DNA of 64,000 bases. It comes from Granulicella cerasi. Its GTDB lineage: Bacteria; Acidobacteriota; Terriglobia; Terriglobales; Acidobacteriaceae. The notes beneath the pieces were generated by a model. That model was not told where the DNA came from, ran no database searches, and saw only the letters and a program-made list of their open reading frames with translations. Positions 43,568 to 53,826 of this stretch are shown here, in pieces. Each line of letters opens with the position of its first letter. The first letter of the stretch is position 1. The translations under genes and the position numbers were made by a program. The stretch is taken from NCBI RefSeq assembly GCF_025685575.1, contig NZ_JAGSYD010000003.1:734591-798590 (forward strand), written 5' to 3'.

Positions 43568-46336
43568 ATGTTGCTACGCGCGCTGATCTACCCATTCGTC
43601 CTATTTGCTGCTACCGCCCAAAGTGCAATGGGCGCTCAATCGGCGCCACCTTGTCTCGAACGAGCACGCGTTGAGGGAGCGGTGACCGACGCAACCGGCG
43701 CCTTGGTGCCCGGCGCAGAAGTGAAGATCGACGGAACTGACTCCGTGAAATCCGATTCTGCGGGACATTACATCTTCTCCTGTGTCGCCCCTGGCAATCG
43801 AGTCCTCTCGGTTACCGCGACTGGATTTGCCTCACAAACAGCGACTGTGGCTCTCCGCAGAGGTCAGACCGTAAGACTTAACCTCAAGCTCACGCTCGAA
43901 GAGGTGTCTTCCCAAATCGAGGTTCAGGCGAGGAGCACGGAGGGTGATCCAGGTGCAGGCGTTGGAACCACTACTCTAAACACAGCACAAATCCAGCAGC
44001 TCGCGGATGATCCTGACGATTTCCTGAGGCAACTTCAGCTCTTGGGAGGCAACGTTGGTGGCTCCGATGGAGCAACGGTGATTGTCGACGGGTTCAGAAG
44101 TGCCGGAACTCTGCCTCCGAAGAGCGCTATCAGTTCGATCCGCCTCAATCCGGACATCTTTGTCCCGGAATATCAATCCCCGCCTTGGCGTGGTGCGACG
44201 ATTGAGATCTTCACCAAGCCTGGCTTGGACTCCTACCACGGAGCTTTGTTCCTGACGAACAGCAACGGCGTATTCAATGCAACGAATCCGTTCTCGAGTA
44301 CAACAACGCCCGCAGGGAAGCAGCGGTATGGCTTCGAGTTGAGTGGTCCTCTTGTGCGACAACGCAGCGACTTCTCCTTGAGTTTGGAACACCGAGCGAT
44401 CGACGAATTCAACATTGTCAACGCGGTGAGCCTTGACGCCCAAGGCAATCAGACTTCGGTTCGCGACACGGTTTCAGCCCCCCAAAGGCTCTGGATCGGT
44501 TCGGCTCGCGGGGACTGGCAGGTTTCGCCGCGCGACCTCGCGACAATCTCGTTCTCCTCGAACGTAAACAACCTCGGAAATCAGGGTGTCGGCGGCTTGG
44601 TTCTTCGTGACTCTGGATACTCCAGCGCTGTTAGTGAACACGATCTGCGTTTCACCAACAGCCAGCCTTTGAGTGCGTCATTCTTGCATGAAACGCGCAT
44701 CGGCTACTCGTGGAAGCGAACCGAAGACGTTCCTTCCGCGACCACTACTTCTCTTCAGGTCTCAGGAGCGTTCACCTCAGGTGGAAGCACCTTGCAGCGC
44801 TTGAACAATCGAGAGCGTGATTTGGAGATTGACGACGATGCGATGCTCACGCGTGGAAAGCACCAGCTACGGTTCGGTGTACAGTCTCTCGGTCAATTCG
44901 TTCATGAAGACACACAAAATACGTTCAACGGGGCGTACATCTTCGGCGGCGGCAGCGGTCCGCAACTCGACGCTAACAATCAACCGACGGGCCGCACCAT
45001 TTACCTATCCCCCCTTCAGCAGTACCAGCGCGCTCTGGCCGGGCTCCCTGGAGGGCGGCCTACTACCTACCAGATCACAAACGGAAGCCCGCTCGTGGCA
45101 TTCACACAGTGGACTGTGGGCTTGTTTGCGCAGGACATCATACAGGCGACTCCTCGCTTCACCGTGTCGGCAGGACTCCGCTACCAGTTGCAGACCTCAC
45201 CCACGAATGTCGGAAACGTCCTTCCTCGTTTGGGGTTGGCATGGTCTCCGGACAAGAAGCAGACTTGGACGGTCCATGCACGTGCAGGACTATTCGCTTC
45301 GCCGGTAGACATCTCTTTCGTCTCGGACGCATATCGGCTCAACGGTGTTCGTCAGCGGAGTCTCACGGTGTATTCACCTGAGTACGGTTCTCCCCTGACG
45401 CCGGTAACGGGCTCCGTATCGGTCGACTCCATCAATCGATTGGCTTTCAATGCCCATCAAGTCCCATCTTTCGCTTTGAGCGCTAGTGTGGAGCATGATT
45501 TCCCACACCATTGGCATGTTCAGTTGTGGGCGCTGGACGCCTTGGTGTGGGGCGCATACCGCATCAGGAACATCAACGCCCCAGAAGTTGCCTCGGAGAT
45601 TGGGACAGCTCCTGACCCTATTTCAGCCGTGATGGCCGCTAGACCGTTCGCACCGAACCAAAACGTCTTCCAATACGAGAATTCAGGGCACCTCAAAGGA
45701 CCTATCGTTGGAGGCTCCATTACGCAGCAAAGCTATAAGCACTTCGGTTTTACAGGCAGCTACAAGTTTCAGAATGTCTGGGCCGACGTTGCAGATTCGA
45801 TCAACAGCCCGCAATCGGCCTACACAAACGCCGGGGAAAGCTCACACATTGAGTGGAATCATCGCAGCCAATTCGACTTCACAGGATTCGTTCTTCTGCC
45901 CTTCAAGATCAATCTCTCGTCGGTTCTCGATGCGCGCAACGGCGGGCGGTACAACTTCACGACAGGCACCGACAACAACGGCGATGGCATCTTCAATGAT
46001 CGTCCGTCGTTTGCGCTCGGTACCAGCCAGGCAAATACCTTTCAGACCAAGTATGGGCTGATGACGACTGACACGATCAATGGGAATGTGCAGAGAAACC
46101 TCGGCATGATGCCCGGAACGATCCACCTCGACCTGAATGCTGCACGAGTCTTCCAGTTGCCTTCGAAGCAAAATCAGGCACCCAAGACAATCACCTTCAA
46201 TGTACGAAGCGCAAATGTCTTAAATCACACCAACGTGCTCACGGTTGGAACGGTCGTCTCCTCTTCCAATCTTGGCAAGCCCGTTACCGCCGACACTGCA
46301 CGAAGGATTGAGTTGGGGCTTCGATTCTCGTTTTAG
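43568..46336 (+). CDS. TonB-dependent receptor-like protein 1 with carboxypeptidase-regulatory domain
   Basis: A 922-residue outer-membrane protein. After a signal peptide (to about residue 23) comes a regulatory beta-sandwich (VEGAVTDATGALVPGAEVKIDG, split; about 34-115) with a Cys29/Cys72 pair that may form a disulphide. The plug-like part reads DDPDDFLRQLQLLGG, VIVDGFRSAGTLPPKSAISSIRLNP and IEIFTKPG. The barrel ends in GLRFSF. It is closely related to receptor 2 and less so to receptor 3 in this window. The gene is followed by a phosphodiesterase, a histidine kinase and a response regulator in the same direction. Ligand unknown. Confidence 0.88.
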   Translation: MLLRALIYPFVLFAATAQSAMGAQSAPPCLERARVEGAVTDATGALVPGAEVKIDGTDSVKSDSAGHYIFSCVAPGNRVLSVTATGFASQTATVALRRGQTVRLNLKLTLEEVSSQIEVQARSTEGDPGAGVGTTTLNTAQIQQLADDPDDFLRQLQLLGGNVGGSDGATVIVDGFRSAGTLPPKSAISSIRLNPDIFVPEYQSPPWRGATIEIFTKPGLDSYHGALFLTNSNGVFNATNPFSSTTTPAGKQRYGFELSGPLVRQRSDFSLSLEHRAIDEFNIVNAVSLDAQGNQTSVRDTVSAPQRLWIGSARGDWQVSPRDLATISFSSNVNNLGNQGVGGLVLRDSGYSSAVSEHDLRFTNSQPLSASFLHETRIGYSWKRTEDVPSATTTSLQVSGAFTSGGSTLQRLNNRERDLEIDDDAMLTRGKHQLRFGVQSLGQFVHEDTQNTFNGAYIFGGGSGPQLDANNQPTGRTIYLSPLQQYQRALAGLPGGRPTTYQITNGSPLVAFTQWTVGLFAQDIIQATPRFTVSAGLRYQLQTSPTNVGNVLPRLGLAWSPDKKQTWTVHARAGLFASPVDISFVSDAYRLNGVRQRSLTVYSPEYGSPLTPVTGSVSVDSINRLAFNAHQVPSFALSASVEHDFPHHWHVQLWALDALVWGAYRIRNINAPEVASEIGTAPDPISAVMAARPFAPNQNVFQYENSGHLKGPIVGGSITQQSYKHFGFTGSYKFQNVWADVADSINSPQSAYTNAGESSHIEWNHRSQFDFTGFVLLPFKINLSSVLDARNGGRYNFTTGTDNNGDGIFNDRPSFALGTSQANTFQTKYGLMTTDTINGNVQRNLGMMPGTIHLDLNAARVFQLPSKQNQAPKTITFNVRSANVLNHTNVLTVGTVVSSSNLGKPVTADTARRIELGLRFSF

Positions 46337-46384
46337 CGATTTATTCCCGCGCGACATGCTTCGCCGCGCAGAGAGGACGATGTG

Positions 46385-47653
46385 ATGAGGGTAGGTCTCT
46401 TGATTGTGGCGATGGTCATTGCCGTGGCTCTTCCAACTTGCGCCAACGCACAGCAGTTGGAAGTCATTCAGACATCGAATCGTGCGAACAGTGCTGATGC
46501 CAAACAACAGCCATACGTGGTGTTGGTGTCCCTTGACGGATTCCGCTTCGATTACGCACGCCGATTTCATGCAAAGCATCTGCTCTGGATGGCATCGCAT
46601 GGTGCTTCGACGCGAGAGGGTATGATTCCCTCGTTCCCCTCATTGACGTTCCCGAATCACTACACCCTTGTAACCGGCCTCTATCCTGAGCATCACGGGA
46701 TCGTACAAAATGGCTTTTACGATCCAGTCCGAAATGAGACATACGACGCTGGCGATCCGAAGACTTCACGCGACGGTTCTTGGTACGGTGGGGTTCCGCT
46801 ATGGGTATTGGCCGCTCGTCAAGGCATGCGATCCGCCTGTATGTTCTGGCCTGGTTCCGAAGCAGAGATCGACGGCTACCGTCCTACGTACTACTTGAAC
46901 TATGACGAACACATTTCTAACCGAGCCAGGGTGATGCAAGTCATGTCGTGGCTCGCTTTGAGGGAAGATCTGCGTCCTCATTTCATCACGCTCTATTTCT
47001 CCGACGCCGATGAAGTCGGACACAAATACGGCGTGGATAGCCCAGAACTAAAGACGGCAGTTCGACGGCTGGATAGTGATGTCTCTCTTCTCCTGGAGAA
47101 GGTGCGTAAGACACATCTTCCCGTTGACATTCTGGTGGTGTCCGACCATGGCATGGTCGACTATCGTGGCAACCTCGTCAATCTGGCAACATTCGGACAA
47201 GAAGCTGGGGCCGTCAAGCGCGTCGGATTGTTCCTGTATCCAGGGAGTGATGCCGAAGCCACATTGCTCTACAACGAGCTTTCTGGCAAGAGTCCGTTTT
47301 TTGATGTGTATCGCCGGGCGGCGGTACCAAACTACTTGCACTTCAACAGCAACGCGCGCTCGGGCGACCCAGTTCTGGTCGCTAAGGGACCGTATCGGAT
47401 CAGTCGAGCACCACTTGGAGCCGAAACTAAGCCTTCAGCTCTAGGAAACCACGGTTATGATCCGCGACAGGTTCCAGAGATGAAGGCGAGTTTCTTTGCC
47501 GTTGGGCCGGGCATAGCGCACCTCGATCTGCCTTCTTTTGAGAATGTCGATATTTATCCGTTTGTCGCGCGTTTGCTGCATCTGGATGAGGGCAGAACGA
47601 TGCCTGAGATCGACGGTTCTCTCCGAATCCTGGGCCGCGCACTTCGGAAATAA
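46385..47653 (+). CDS. Secreted nucleotide pyrophosphatase/phosphodiesterase (NPP type)
   Basis: A 422-residue periplasmic enzyme of the alkaline phosphatase superfamily. The signal ends near ALPTCANAQ. Metal-binding and catalytic blocks are LVSLDGFRFDY (Asp51), PSFPSLTFPNHYTLVTG (nucleophile Thr88), FSDADEVGHKYG, VVSDHGM and GNHGYDP. It would cleave nucleotide pyrophosphate or phosphodiester bonds. ATG at 46385 was chosen because GAGG (46373-46376) lies 8 nt upstream; GTG at 46382 is too close. It sits between receptor 1 and its kinase; the second module lacks an equivalent. Confidence 0.9.
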   Translation: MRVGLLIVAMVIAVALPTCANAQQLEVIQTSNRANSADAKQQPYVVLVSLDGFRFDYARRFHAKHLLWMASHGASTREGMIPSFPSLTFPNHYTLVTGLYPEHHGIVQNGFYDPVRNETYDAGDPKTSRDGSWYGGVPLWVLAARQGMRSACMFWPGSEAEIDGYRPTYYLNYDEHISNRARVMQVMSWLALREDLRPHFITLYFSDADEVGHKYGVDSPELKTAVRRLDSDVSLLLEKVRKTHLPVDILVVSDHGMVDYRGNLVNLATFGQEAGAVKRVGLFLYPGSDAEATLLYNELSGKSPFFDVYRRAAVPNYLHFNSNARSGDPVLVAKGPYRISRAPLGAETKPSALGNHGYDPRQVPEMKASFFAVGPGIAHLDLPSFENVDIYPFVARLLHLDEGRTMPEIDGSLRILGRALRK

Positions 47654-47720
47654 AAATGCGGACTATCATTCCCAATCACATGAGTATTAACCTCGTTAAA
47701 GGTGCTTCAAAGGGGGCATC

Positions 47721-48842
47721 ATGAGCTTCAGAGAAGTGTCATTTGATGAACGAGTCGATCGACGGTCCACTTCGATTGCCCTCGCCGTCGTGATAGTCGC
47801 GACTGTCATCCTAAGCGTGATAACGGCAAATGAGTGCCACAGCACCTTTGTGACCCTGAACAAACAGGTTCCCTACGTGCCGTCGTTGATCTTTGGTTTC
47901 GTGATGTGGGCGTGGTGGGGCACCATCACCATCGGCTTATGGATTTTATCCCTTCGTCGCCCAAAGGTCCTGGCGTTCCGAGCGGCGTACCTCGGATTTC
48001 ATACATTGATGGCTGTCGTATTGGCTGGCTGCCACCTCTTACTCATCCAAGCGACGATAGCTGTTGCTGGTTCCGTTTGGAACACATGGGGCGCCCTCTA
48101 CGCCGCAACAAGCTACCTCTCGGTTCGCCGCTTTGGAATGGAACTCATCATTTATGGGTTTGTGTATGGGGCGTCGGGTTTCCTATACACCCACATGCAG
48201 AGGAGGCGCGAAGCCTTCACTCGTCTTGAAATCGAAAGGCAACTGACACAGGCGCAGCTAAAAGCACTTCAAATGCAGATGGAACCGCACTTCCTCTTCA
48301 ACACGCTCAACTCCATCACTAGCCTTGTGACACAGGGCAGAAACATCGAGGCGAATCGGACCCTCTCTCATCTCAATACAATCCTCAGAACAACGCTTCA
48401 AAGAAAAGCGCCTGAAAAGGTCCCGTTCACCGAAGAGCTGAGGGTAGTAGAGAGCTACCTGGCTATCCAGCAGGTACGGTTTTCGGACCGCCTCTCGATA
48501 AGGATCGATGCGACTGAAGACGCGAGACAGTGTCTCGTTCCTTCGTTCATTCTGCAGCCGCTGGTCGAAAATGCGGTGCAGCACGGCATAGCTCATTCGG
48601 AAGCTGGCGGAATGATTGAGACGACAGCCAAGCGGATCGGAGACGACCTCTGGTTGCAAGTACGAGACAACGGCCTCGGCGAAGACTCGCCGCTGAGTAC
48701 CGGACATGGCATCGGTCTTCGGAATACCCAGGAGCGCCTCGCATACTTCTACCCTGGTACGCACAGGCTGACGGCTGGTCCTCTCTCATCAGGAGGTTTT
48801 GAAGTCACGATTCAAATACCGTATGAGCAGGTGGTGGCATGA
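47721..48842 (+). CDS. LytS-type sensor histidine kinase 1
   Basis: A 373-residue inner-membrane kinase. Four or more hydrophobic segments (about 18-160), an internal coil (ERQLTQAQLKALQMQ), the His_kinase phosphoacceptor His190 in MEPHFLFNTLN, then the ATPase part with LQPLVENAVQHGI (N box) and DNGLGEDSPLSTGHGIGLRN. A motif ECH (38-40) sits at the end of the first helix and recurs in kinase 2. The stop overlaps the response-regulator ATG (ATGA), so they form one two-component pair. Confidence 0.93.
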   Translation: MSFREVSFDERVDRRSTSIALAVVIVATVILSVITANECHSTFVTLNKQVPYVPSLIFGFVMWAWWGTITIGLWILSLRRPKVLAFRAAYLGFHTLMAVVLAGCHLLLIQATIAVAGSVWNTWGALYAATSYLSVRRFGMELIIYGFVYGASGFLYTHMQRRREAFTRLEIERQLTQAQLKALQMQMEPHFLFNTLNSITSLVTQGRNIEANRTLSHLNTILRTTLQRKAPEKVPFTEELRVVESYLAIQQVRFSDRLSIRIDATEDARQCLVPSFILQPLVENAVQHGIAHSEAGGMIETTAKRIGDDLWLQVRDNGLGEDSPLSTGHGIGLRNTQERLAYFYPGTHRLTAGPLSSGGFEVTIQIPYEQVVA

Positions 48843-49612
48843 CTCTCAGGACCGTGATCGTTGACGATGAGGTACTAGCAAGAGATCAGTTGCGCTCTCT
48901 GTTGGCCTCCCACCCTGACGTAGAGATCACAGCGGAGTGTCGAAACGGAGCTGAGGCCATAGCGTATCTGAAGGCGCATGCAGTCGATCTGCTTTTCCTG
49001 GATGTGCAGATGCCACGAATCGACGGGTTTCAGGTAGTGCAGGAAGTAGGCGCGGCTCACCTACCCTGCACCATCTTCACGACCGCATATCACGAGTACG
49101 CGGTGCGTGCTTTCGAGATTCATGCGATTGATTACCTGACAAAGCCTATAGAAGCGGAACGACTCAATCAATCCATCACTCGTGCTCGGGAACGACTTGC
49201 TGCCAAAGCTGCGATGACGACCAACGACCAACTCACAAATCTATTGCTGAGTCTTCAGTCAAACGGCGGATCTACTTCTGGGTTTGCGGAACGGTTCTTG
49301 GTCAAAGACGCCGAAAGAGAGATTCTGCTTGCAGTGGATCGGATCGATTGGATCGAGGCCGCAGAATATTACTGCTGCCTCCATGTGGAGGGAAAATCCT
49401 TCATGCTTCGGGAATCCATTTCAGAGATGGAGAAGCGGCTTAATCCCCGTAAGTTTCTGCGGATTCACCGTTCAACTATCGTCCGCTTGGAACGGATTCG
49501 GGAGATCCATCGCGAGAGCCAAACAGAGAGTTCGGTTGTCTTGAACGACGGACGCACGCTGCGCATGAGCCGGACAGGACGGCAAAAGCTAATGGAGTAC
49601 GGACAAGTCTGA
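48839..49612 (+). CDS. LytTR-family response regulator 1
   Basis: A 257-residue regulator. The receiver domain has the acidic pocket VDDE, the phosphoacceptor Asp55 in LLFLDVQMP, and the Thr/Lys switch in FTTAYHEYAV and DYLTKPIE. The LytTR DNA-binding domain (about 150-255) has ERFLVKDAEREILLAVDRIDWIEAAEYY (split) and FLRIHRSTIVRLERI. It should be phosphorylated by the kinase encoded just upstream. Targets may include the receptor genes of the same modules. Confidence 0.93.
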   Translation: MTLRTVIVDDEVLARDQLRSLLASHPDVEITAECRNGAEAIAYLKAHAVDLLFLDVQMPRIDGFQVVQEVGAAHLPCTIFTTAYHEYAVRAFEIHAIDYLTKPIEAERLNQSITRARERLAAKAAMTTNDQLTNLLLSLQSNGGSTSGFAERFLVKDAEREILLAVDRIDWIEAAEYYCCLHVEGKSFMLRESISEMEKRLNPRKFLRIHRSTIVRLERIREIHRESQTESSVVLNDGRTLRMSRTGRQKLMEYGQV

Positions 49613-49757
49613 ACTCAGCAAGCGCCTCGCTTGAGATCAATGGCCGGCTCTTCAGTCGCAAACTGTGTCCGCGCCCCGGTCGTCTTCACCTCCGCAGCGT
49701 GAAAGAACCAGCTTTACCTGGTATAGGAACAAGCTTCCAGCCACCCGCTCAAAAACC

Positions 49758-50735
49758 TCATGGAAGAGGATGGAAGCCCGTTGCTGTCGTTGTGCACTGG
49801 TTGCACTGATCTTGCTTTATCCGAGCCATTACAGCATCTGATTCTTTTTCAATGTGGGAAGCTTCGTTGAGATCCCCAAAGTCTCTGAGGAGGCTGGCAT
49901 GCACGGTCTGGGTTTGCCAATATATGGCACTCCCTCTTCCAACCACATCCGCTTCTATACGCAATGCCTCTTCTATGTCGGAGAGAGCTTGCGTACCCTC
50001 ATCCCTAGCAGCGAACGCCTGCGCGCGTAACGAGTATCCAAGTCCGACAAGGAAGTGCTGCCGTCCGTGTTTCTGTGTCCAACTGTTGATTGCGCGGCTC
50101 AAGTGTTCAATAGCTCTCTCTGTCTGACCATCATGTAACGCGATGGTACCGGCTACACTTTCCAGTGCAGCGAGATCATCCCCATCTATCGCCGGTGAAC
50201 CCTTTGCTATCTCTTGTGCGGTCTTTGCATAACGCTTAGCTGTTCTGAAGTCGCCGCCATGAATGGCGATGACGGCCAGATTATTAGCGGTTCTTGCCTG
50301 CCCAACCTGATCGCCTAGTTCCCCATAAATCCGATAAGCGGACATGCGTAGCGCTCTGGAGACTTGGGGCGTACCTATCCAGTTTTCTACCGAACCGAGA
50401 TTGTCCAAGGCAGAGGCGAGCTCTGCCTTTCCATTGGAGTCCTCTCGGAGAATCTGAATTGCCCTCTCATGGCAACGAGCAGCATCCCGGAAAAGTCCTG
50501 CGTCCTGGTAGGAGGCTCCAAGCAGATTCCATGCCTTGCCTAGTTCTACCGAAGAAGCTTCCTCTCCACTGTTCTGGAGAGCTGGCTGCAAGAGTGCAAT
50601 GGATTTACGGCTTTCTCCACCCTCTCTGAGGCTGGACGCCCGCTTCAGGAGGGCAGAAAGGCTGTCCTGAGCGTGAAGTGGCGAAATCTGGATAGCGAGT
50701 ATCGGGATGAACAAGAAGCGAAGGATGTTCTTCAT
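49758..50735 (-). CDS. Secreted TPR-repeat protein
   Basis: A 325-residue protein with a signal peptide (MKNILRFLFIPILAIQISPLHAQ, in part) and about five to six tetratricopeptide repeats (e.g. GKAWNLLGASYQDAGLFRDAARCHERA and ARTANNLAVIAIHGGDFRTAKRYAKTA). The C-terminus has a CNQC pair. Probably a periplasmic scaffold. It faces the opposite way to the receptor modules: convergent with response regulator 1 and divergent from receptor 2, sharing a 294-bp intergenic region with the latter. Partner unknown. Confidence 0.82.
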   Translation of the reverse strand: MKNILRFLFIPILAIQISPLHAQDSLSALLKRASSLREGGESRKSIALLQPALQNSGEEASSVELGKAWNLLGASYQDAGLFRDAARCHERAIQILREDSNGKAELASALDNLGSVENWIGTPQVSRALRMSAYRIYGELGDQVGQARTANNLAVIAIHGGDFRTAKRYAKTAQEIAKGSPAIDGDDLAALESVAGTIALHDGQTERAIEHLSRAINSWTQKHGRQHFLVGLGYSLRAQAFAARDEGTQALSDIEEALRIEADVVGRGSAIYWQTQTVHASLLRDFGDLNEASHIEKESDAVMARIKQDQCNQCTTTATGFHPLP

Positions 50736-50810
50736 CGCACGAGCTTCGCGCCTGCTAGAACATTCCCGCGGACTTTTGCAACGAATCGGACCCTAAGCCA
50801 TACGAACGAT

Positions 50811-50830
50811 GCATTCCGGCCTCCGAATGC
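50811..50830. promoter_or_regulatory. Small inverted repeat upstream of receptor 2
   Basis: GCATTC (50811-50816) and GAATGC (50825-50830), 8-nt spacer. The 12-mer GCATTCCGGCCT (50811-50822) recurs exactly at 61347-61358 in front of receptor 3. A possible shared operator. Confidence 0.4.
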
Positions 50831-51029
50831 AAACCAACCGGAGGATTCTTGGGACACGGCCGGCGAAATCAGAAGGAACTGTCTTTTGTTAGGTTCCTGA
50901 ACGTCTACCTGACATTCGGCTTCACAGTTTCGACCGACAAATTGCACTTCCGATGCGTGCAAAGGATTCGTTCGTTGCAAACTCGGCCATATCCCCCGGC
51001 ATTCTGGAATCTTGATTGCGGAGTGACAA

Positions 51030-53774
51030 ATGGCCGTGCACAAACTTCTGTCGTTAGGGCTCGCTTTGGCCCCTCTGCTGCTTCCACCTTCGATACGTTC
51101 GCAACAGCCTTGCGCTAACGGAATCCACGTGGACGGCACAGTCACAGACACCACGGGCGCCGTAGTCCCAGGAGCGGAGCTTACGACGACCATCGGGGAG
51201 AGAACGACCTCAGATTCAATTGGTCACTACACGCTGACTTGTGTGACAGGCTCTTCGGCTTTGATCACAGCGCGAGCTACCGGATTCGCTGAAAGCAAGG
51301 TTCGCGTCCGCGGTCAGGTCGGAAGCGCCGTCCATATGAACATCGAACTGCGGTTAGCTTCTGTACAGCAGGACGTCGAAGTAAACGGCGATGTCCCTAC
51401 TGCAAGCGAAGACGGAGCAGGCACGACCATGTTGAATGCTAAACAAGTTGAACAGCTTCCCGATGATCCGGATGATCTCTTGCGTGAGCTACAAATGCTT
51501 GCATCGACTAGCGGAGGAAGTCCGAACGAGGCATCTGTACTCGTGAACGGATTCCAAGGTTCGAGCATGGTGCCGCCGAAAAGTTCGATTGCTTCGATTC
51601 GAATCAACCCAGATACTTTCTCGCCTGAATTTCAATGGCATCGCAGCCGCATCGAGATCACAACGAAACCGGGAGCGGACAAGTTCCATGGCGCTCTGTT
51701 CTTCAACGACAGCAACAGCATCTTCAATGCAACAAATCCCTTCTCCACTACATCGACTCCTGCGGGAAGAAGACGCTATGGAGTTGAGCTGACTGGCCCA
51801 ATTCGCCCCAAAAAGCTGGACTTCACCTTAGCTGTAGAGCGCCGCGAGATCGATGAATTCGATATCGTAAATGCCAAAGTGCTCGATTCTTCCTATAGCG
51901 TGACGCCGCTGCGCCAGACCGTAGCCACCCCCCAAAAGCTTTGGATCGGATCAGCACGAATTGATTCGCAGTTCAGCAAGAACGACATCGCCACGCTTTC
52001 CTGGTCCGCGAATGTCAACGACCAAGGCAATCAGGGAGTGGGCGGTCTCGTATTGCAGGAAGCTGGATATTCCAACAGAGTGAGCGAGTACGACCTGCGA
52101 CTTCTAAACACCCTGACGCTTGGCACGAATACAGTACAGGAAACGCGAATCGGATTCGCATGGAAACGCAATCTGCAGAAACCGAATTCAACGTCACCGA
52201 GTCTTCAGGTTGCCGGGTATTTCACCGGCGGAGGGGCCATAAGCCAAAACCTAAACAATCGTGAACGTGATCTCGAAGTGGACGACGACGTGATCGCGAC
52301 GCGGGGAAGGCATCAGTTCGACTTCGGCTTGCAGTCCATTACGAGCTTCGTTCATGCGTATGTCCCAAGCACATTTAATGGAGACTACGTCTTTGGCGGC
52401 GGAAGTGGATCGGAGCTGGACTCCGGCAACCAGCCAACTGGAGGCACGGTAAACCTAAGACCCATTGACCAATACGGGCGAGCGCTTCAGAATCTTCCGG
52501 GTGGAACTCCAACCAACTATCAAGTGACGATGGGAAATCCAGTGGTCCCCGTCACCCAATCTCAAGTGAGCCTTTACGCGCAGGATGTCATGAAGGTTCT
52601 ACCGAATTTGTCCTTCACGTTTGGCCTCCGTTATCAGCTGGAGATTCATCCGAACAGCTTCCATAATCCTCGACCACGATTCGGACTGGTCTGGTCTCCC
52701 GACAAAAAGGCAACCTGGACGATCGGTGCGCAGGCAGGCATCTTCACGATCTGGGATACACCTGCCAACCTCCTCGAAGTCGAGCGACTCAACGGAAGCA
52801 GACAGTCGCAAATCACAGTTTATTCTCCCAGCTATAGAGCGCCACTTGTGCCTGTGCCGGGCTCGATTCAAGTAAACACAAGAAATCGGTTCGAGCCTGG
52901 GATCAGCCAAGCGCCTGTCTTTCAGTTTGCTGCCCGAGTTGCGCATGAATTCCCACACCATTGGTCGGGGCAGGTGTCGTATAGCTTCGGCGGTACATGG
53001 AACTCGTCACGCATCGTGAACATCAATGCCCCCAAACTTCCAAGCAGCATTGGAATAGCTCCCGATCCAACAGCGTCTCTGATGGCCCCGCGTCCTTTGG
53101 CTCCGAACCTGAACATCATGCAATATCAGAACTATGGCCACGGCCAGGGCGCTGTGTATGCCGCAACAGTGAAACAGAATAGCCTCAAGCGCCTGAATCT
53201 TAACGTTACTTATTGGTATTTGAACTTCAGGGAAAATCCGCAGACACCGCAATCGACCTACAGTACGCAGGGGGATTCAGCCCGTCCCGATTGGATGCGG
53301 CGAGGCGGAGTTTCTGGATTGGGTGTGCTTCAGCTCCCTTCGAGGTTCGAGCTGAGTATGCAATTTTCAGCGTTGCCGGGTCTGCCATACAACATCACAA
53401 CGGGCACAGACGCGAACGGCGATGGAGTTTTCAATGATCGACCTTCCTATGCCGCTGCTGTCGGAACGGGCGTCTACAGCACGCCTTATGGTTTGATGAC
53501 AACAAACACGGTCAACGGAACTGTGCCCTACAACGTAGGTACGATGCCAGGGTGGACGATCAACCTCGATCCGAACCTGCGGCGTACGTTCGTTCTGAAC
53601 CCCAAAGACAGAGATCACCTGAGGACTCTCAGCTTGAACGTTCGAAGCTCCAATGTGCTGAACCATACAAACGTGACCACCGTGAATACGGTTCTCTCGT
53701 CTGGAACGGTTGGGCAGCCTATCGCCGCCGGCCCAGCGCGACGTCTGGAACTTGGAGCGAGGTTCGATTTCTAA
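51030..53774 (+). CDS. TonB-dependent receptor-like protein 2 with carboxypeptidase-regulatory domain
   Basis: A 914-residue paralogue of receptor 1 across its whole length. Signal to about residue 24, regulatory beta-sandwich with the same Cys28/Cys71 pair, plug DDPDDLLRELQMLAS, VLVNGFQGSSMVPPKSSIASIR and IEITTKPG. Shared barrel blocks include NQGVGGLVLQEAGYS, RLNGSRQSQITVYSP and TTGTDANGDGVFNDRPSY, ending in LGARFDF. GGAG lies 7 nt before the ATG. Followed directly by kinase 2 and regulator 2. Confidence 0.88.
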   Translation: MAVHKLLSLGLALAPLLLPPSIRSQQPCANGIHVDGTVTDTTGAVVPGAELTTTIGERTTSDSIGHYTLTCVTGSSALITARATGFAESKVRVRGQVGSAVHMNIELRLASVQQDVEVNGDVPTASEDGAGTTMLNAKQVEQLPDDPDDLLRELQMLASTSGGSPNEASVLVNGFQGSSMVPPKSSIASIRINPDTFSPEFQWHRSRIEITTKPGADKFHGALFFNDSNSIFNATNPFSTTSTPAGRRRYGVELTGPIRPKKLDFTLAVERREIDEFDIVNAKVLDSSYSVTPLRQTVATPQKLWIGSARIDSQFSKNDIATLSWSANVNDQGNQGVGGLVLQEAGYSNRVSEYDLRLLNTLTLGTNTVQETRIGFAWKRNLQKPNSTSPSLQVAGYFTGGGAISQNLNNRERDLEVDDDVIATRGRHQFDFGLQSITSFVHAYVPSTFNGDYVFGGGSGSELDSGNQPTGGTVNLRPIDQYGRALQNLPGGTPTNYQVTMGNPVVPVTQSQVSLYAQDVMKVLPNLSFTFGLRYQLEIHPNSFHNPRPRFGLVWSPDKKATWTIGAQAGIFTIWDTPANLLEVERLNGSRQSQITVYSPSYRAPLVPVPGSIQVNTRNRFEPGISQAPVFQFAARVAHEFPHHWSGQVSYSFGGTWNSSRIVNINAPKLPSSIGIAPDPTASLMAPRPLAPNLNIMQYQNYGHGQGAVYAATVKQNSLKRLNLNVTYWYLNFRENPQTPQSTYSTQGDSARPDWMRRGGVSGLGVLQLPSRFELSMQFSALPGLPYNITTGTDANGDGVFNDRPSYAAAVGTGVYSTPYGLMTTNTVNGTVPYNVGTMPGWTINLDPNLRRTFVLNPKDRDHLRTLSLNVRSSNVLNHTNVTTVNTVLSSGTVGQPIAAGPARRLELGARFDF

Positions 53775-53826
53775 ATGCAACCGCAGCGACAGAAGACTAG
53801 AATTTTCTCAGGCCAGAGAGGCTATC

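Noticed and set aside
49613..49757. Terminator between response regulator 1 and the TPR gene
   Set aside because: Only weak stems (AAGCG/CGCTT and ACCAG/CTGGT, 5 bp each) without T-runs.
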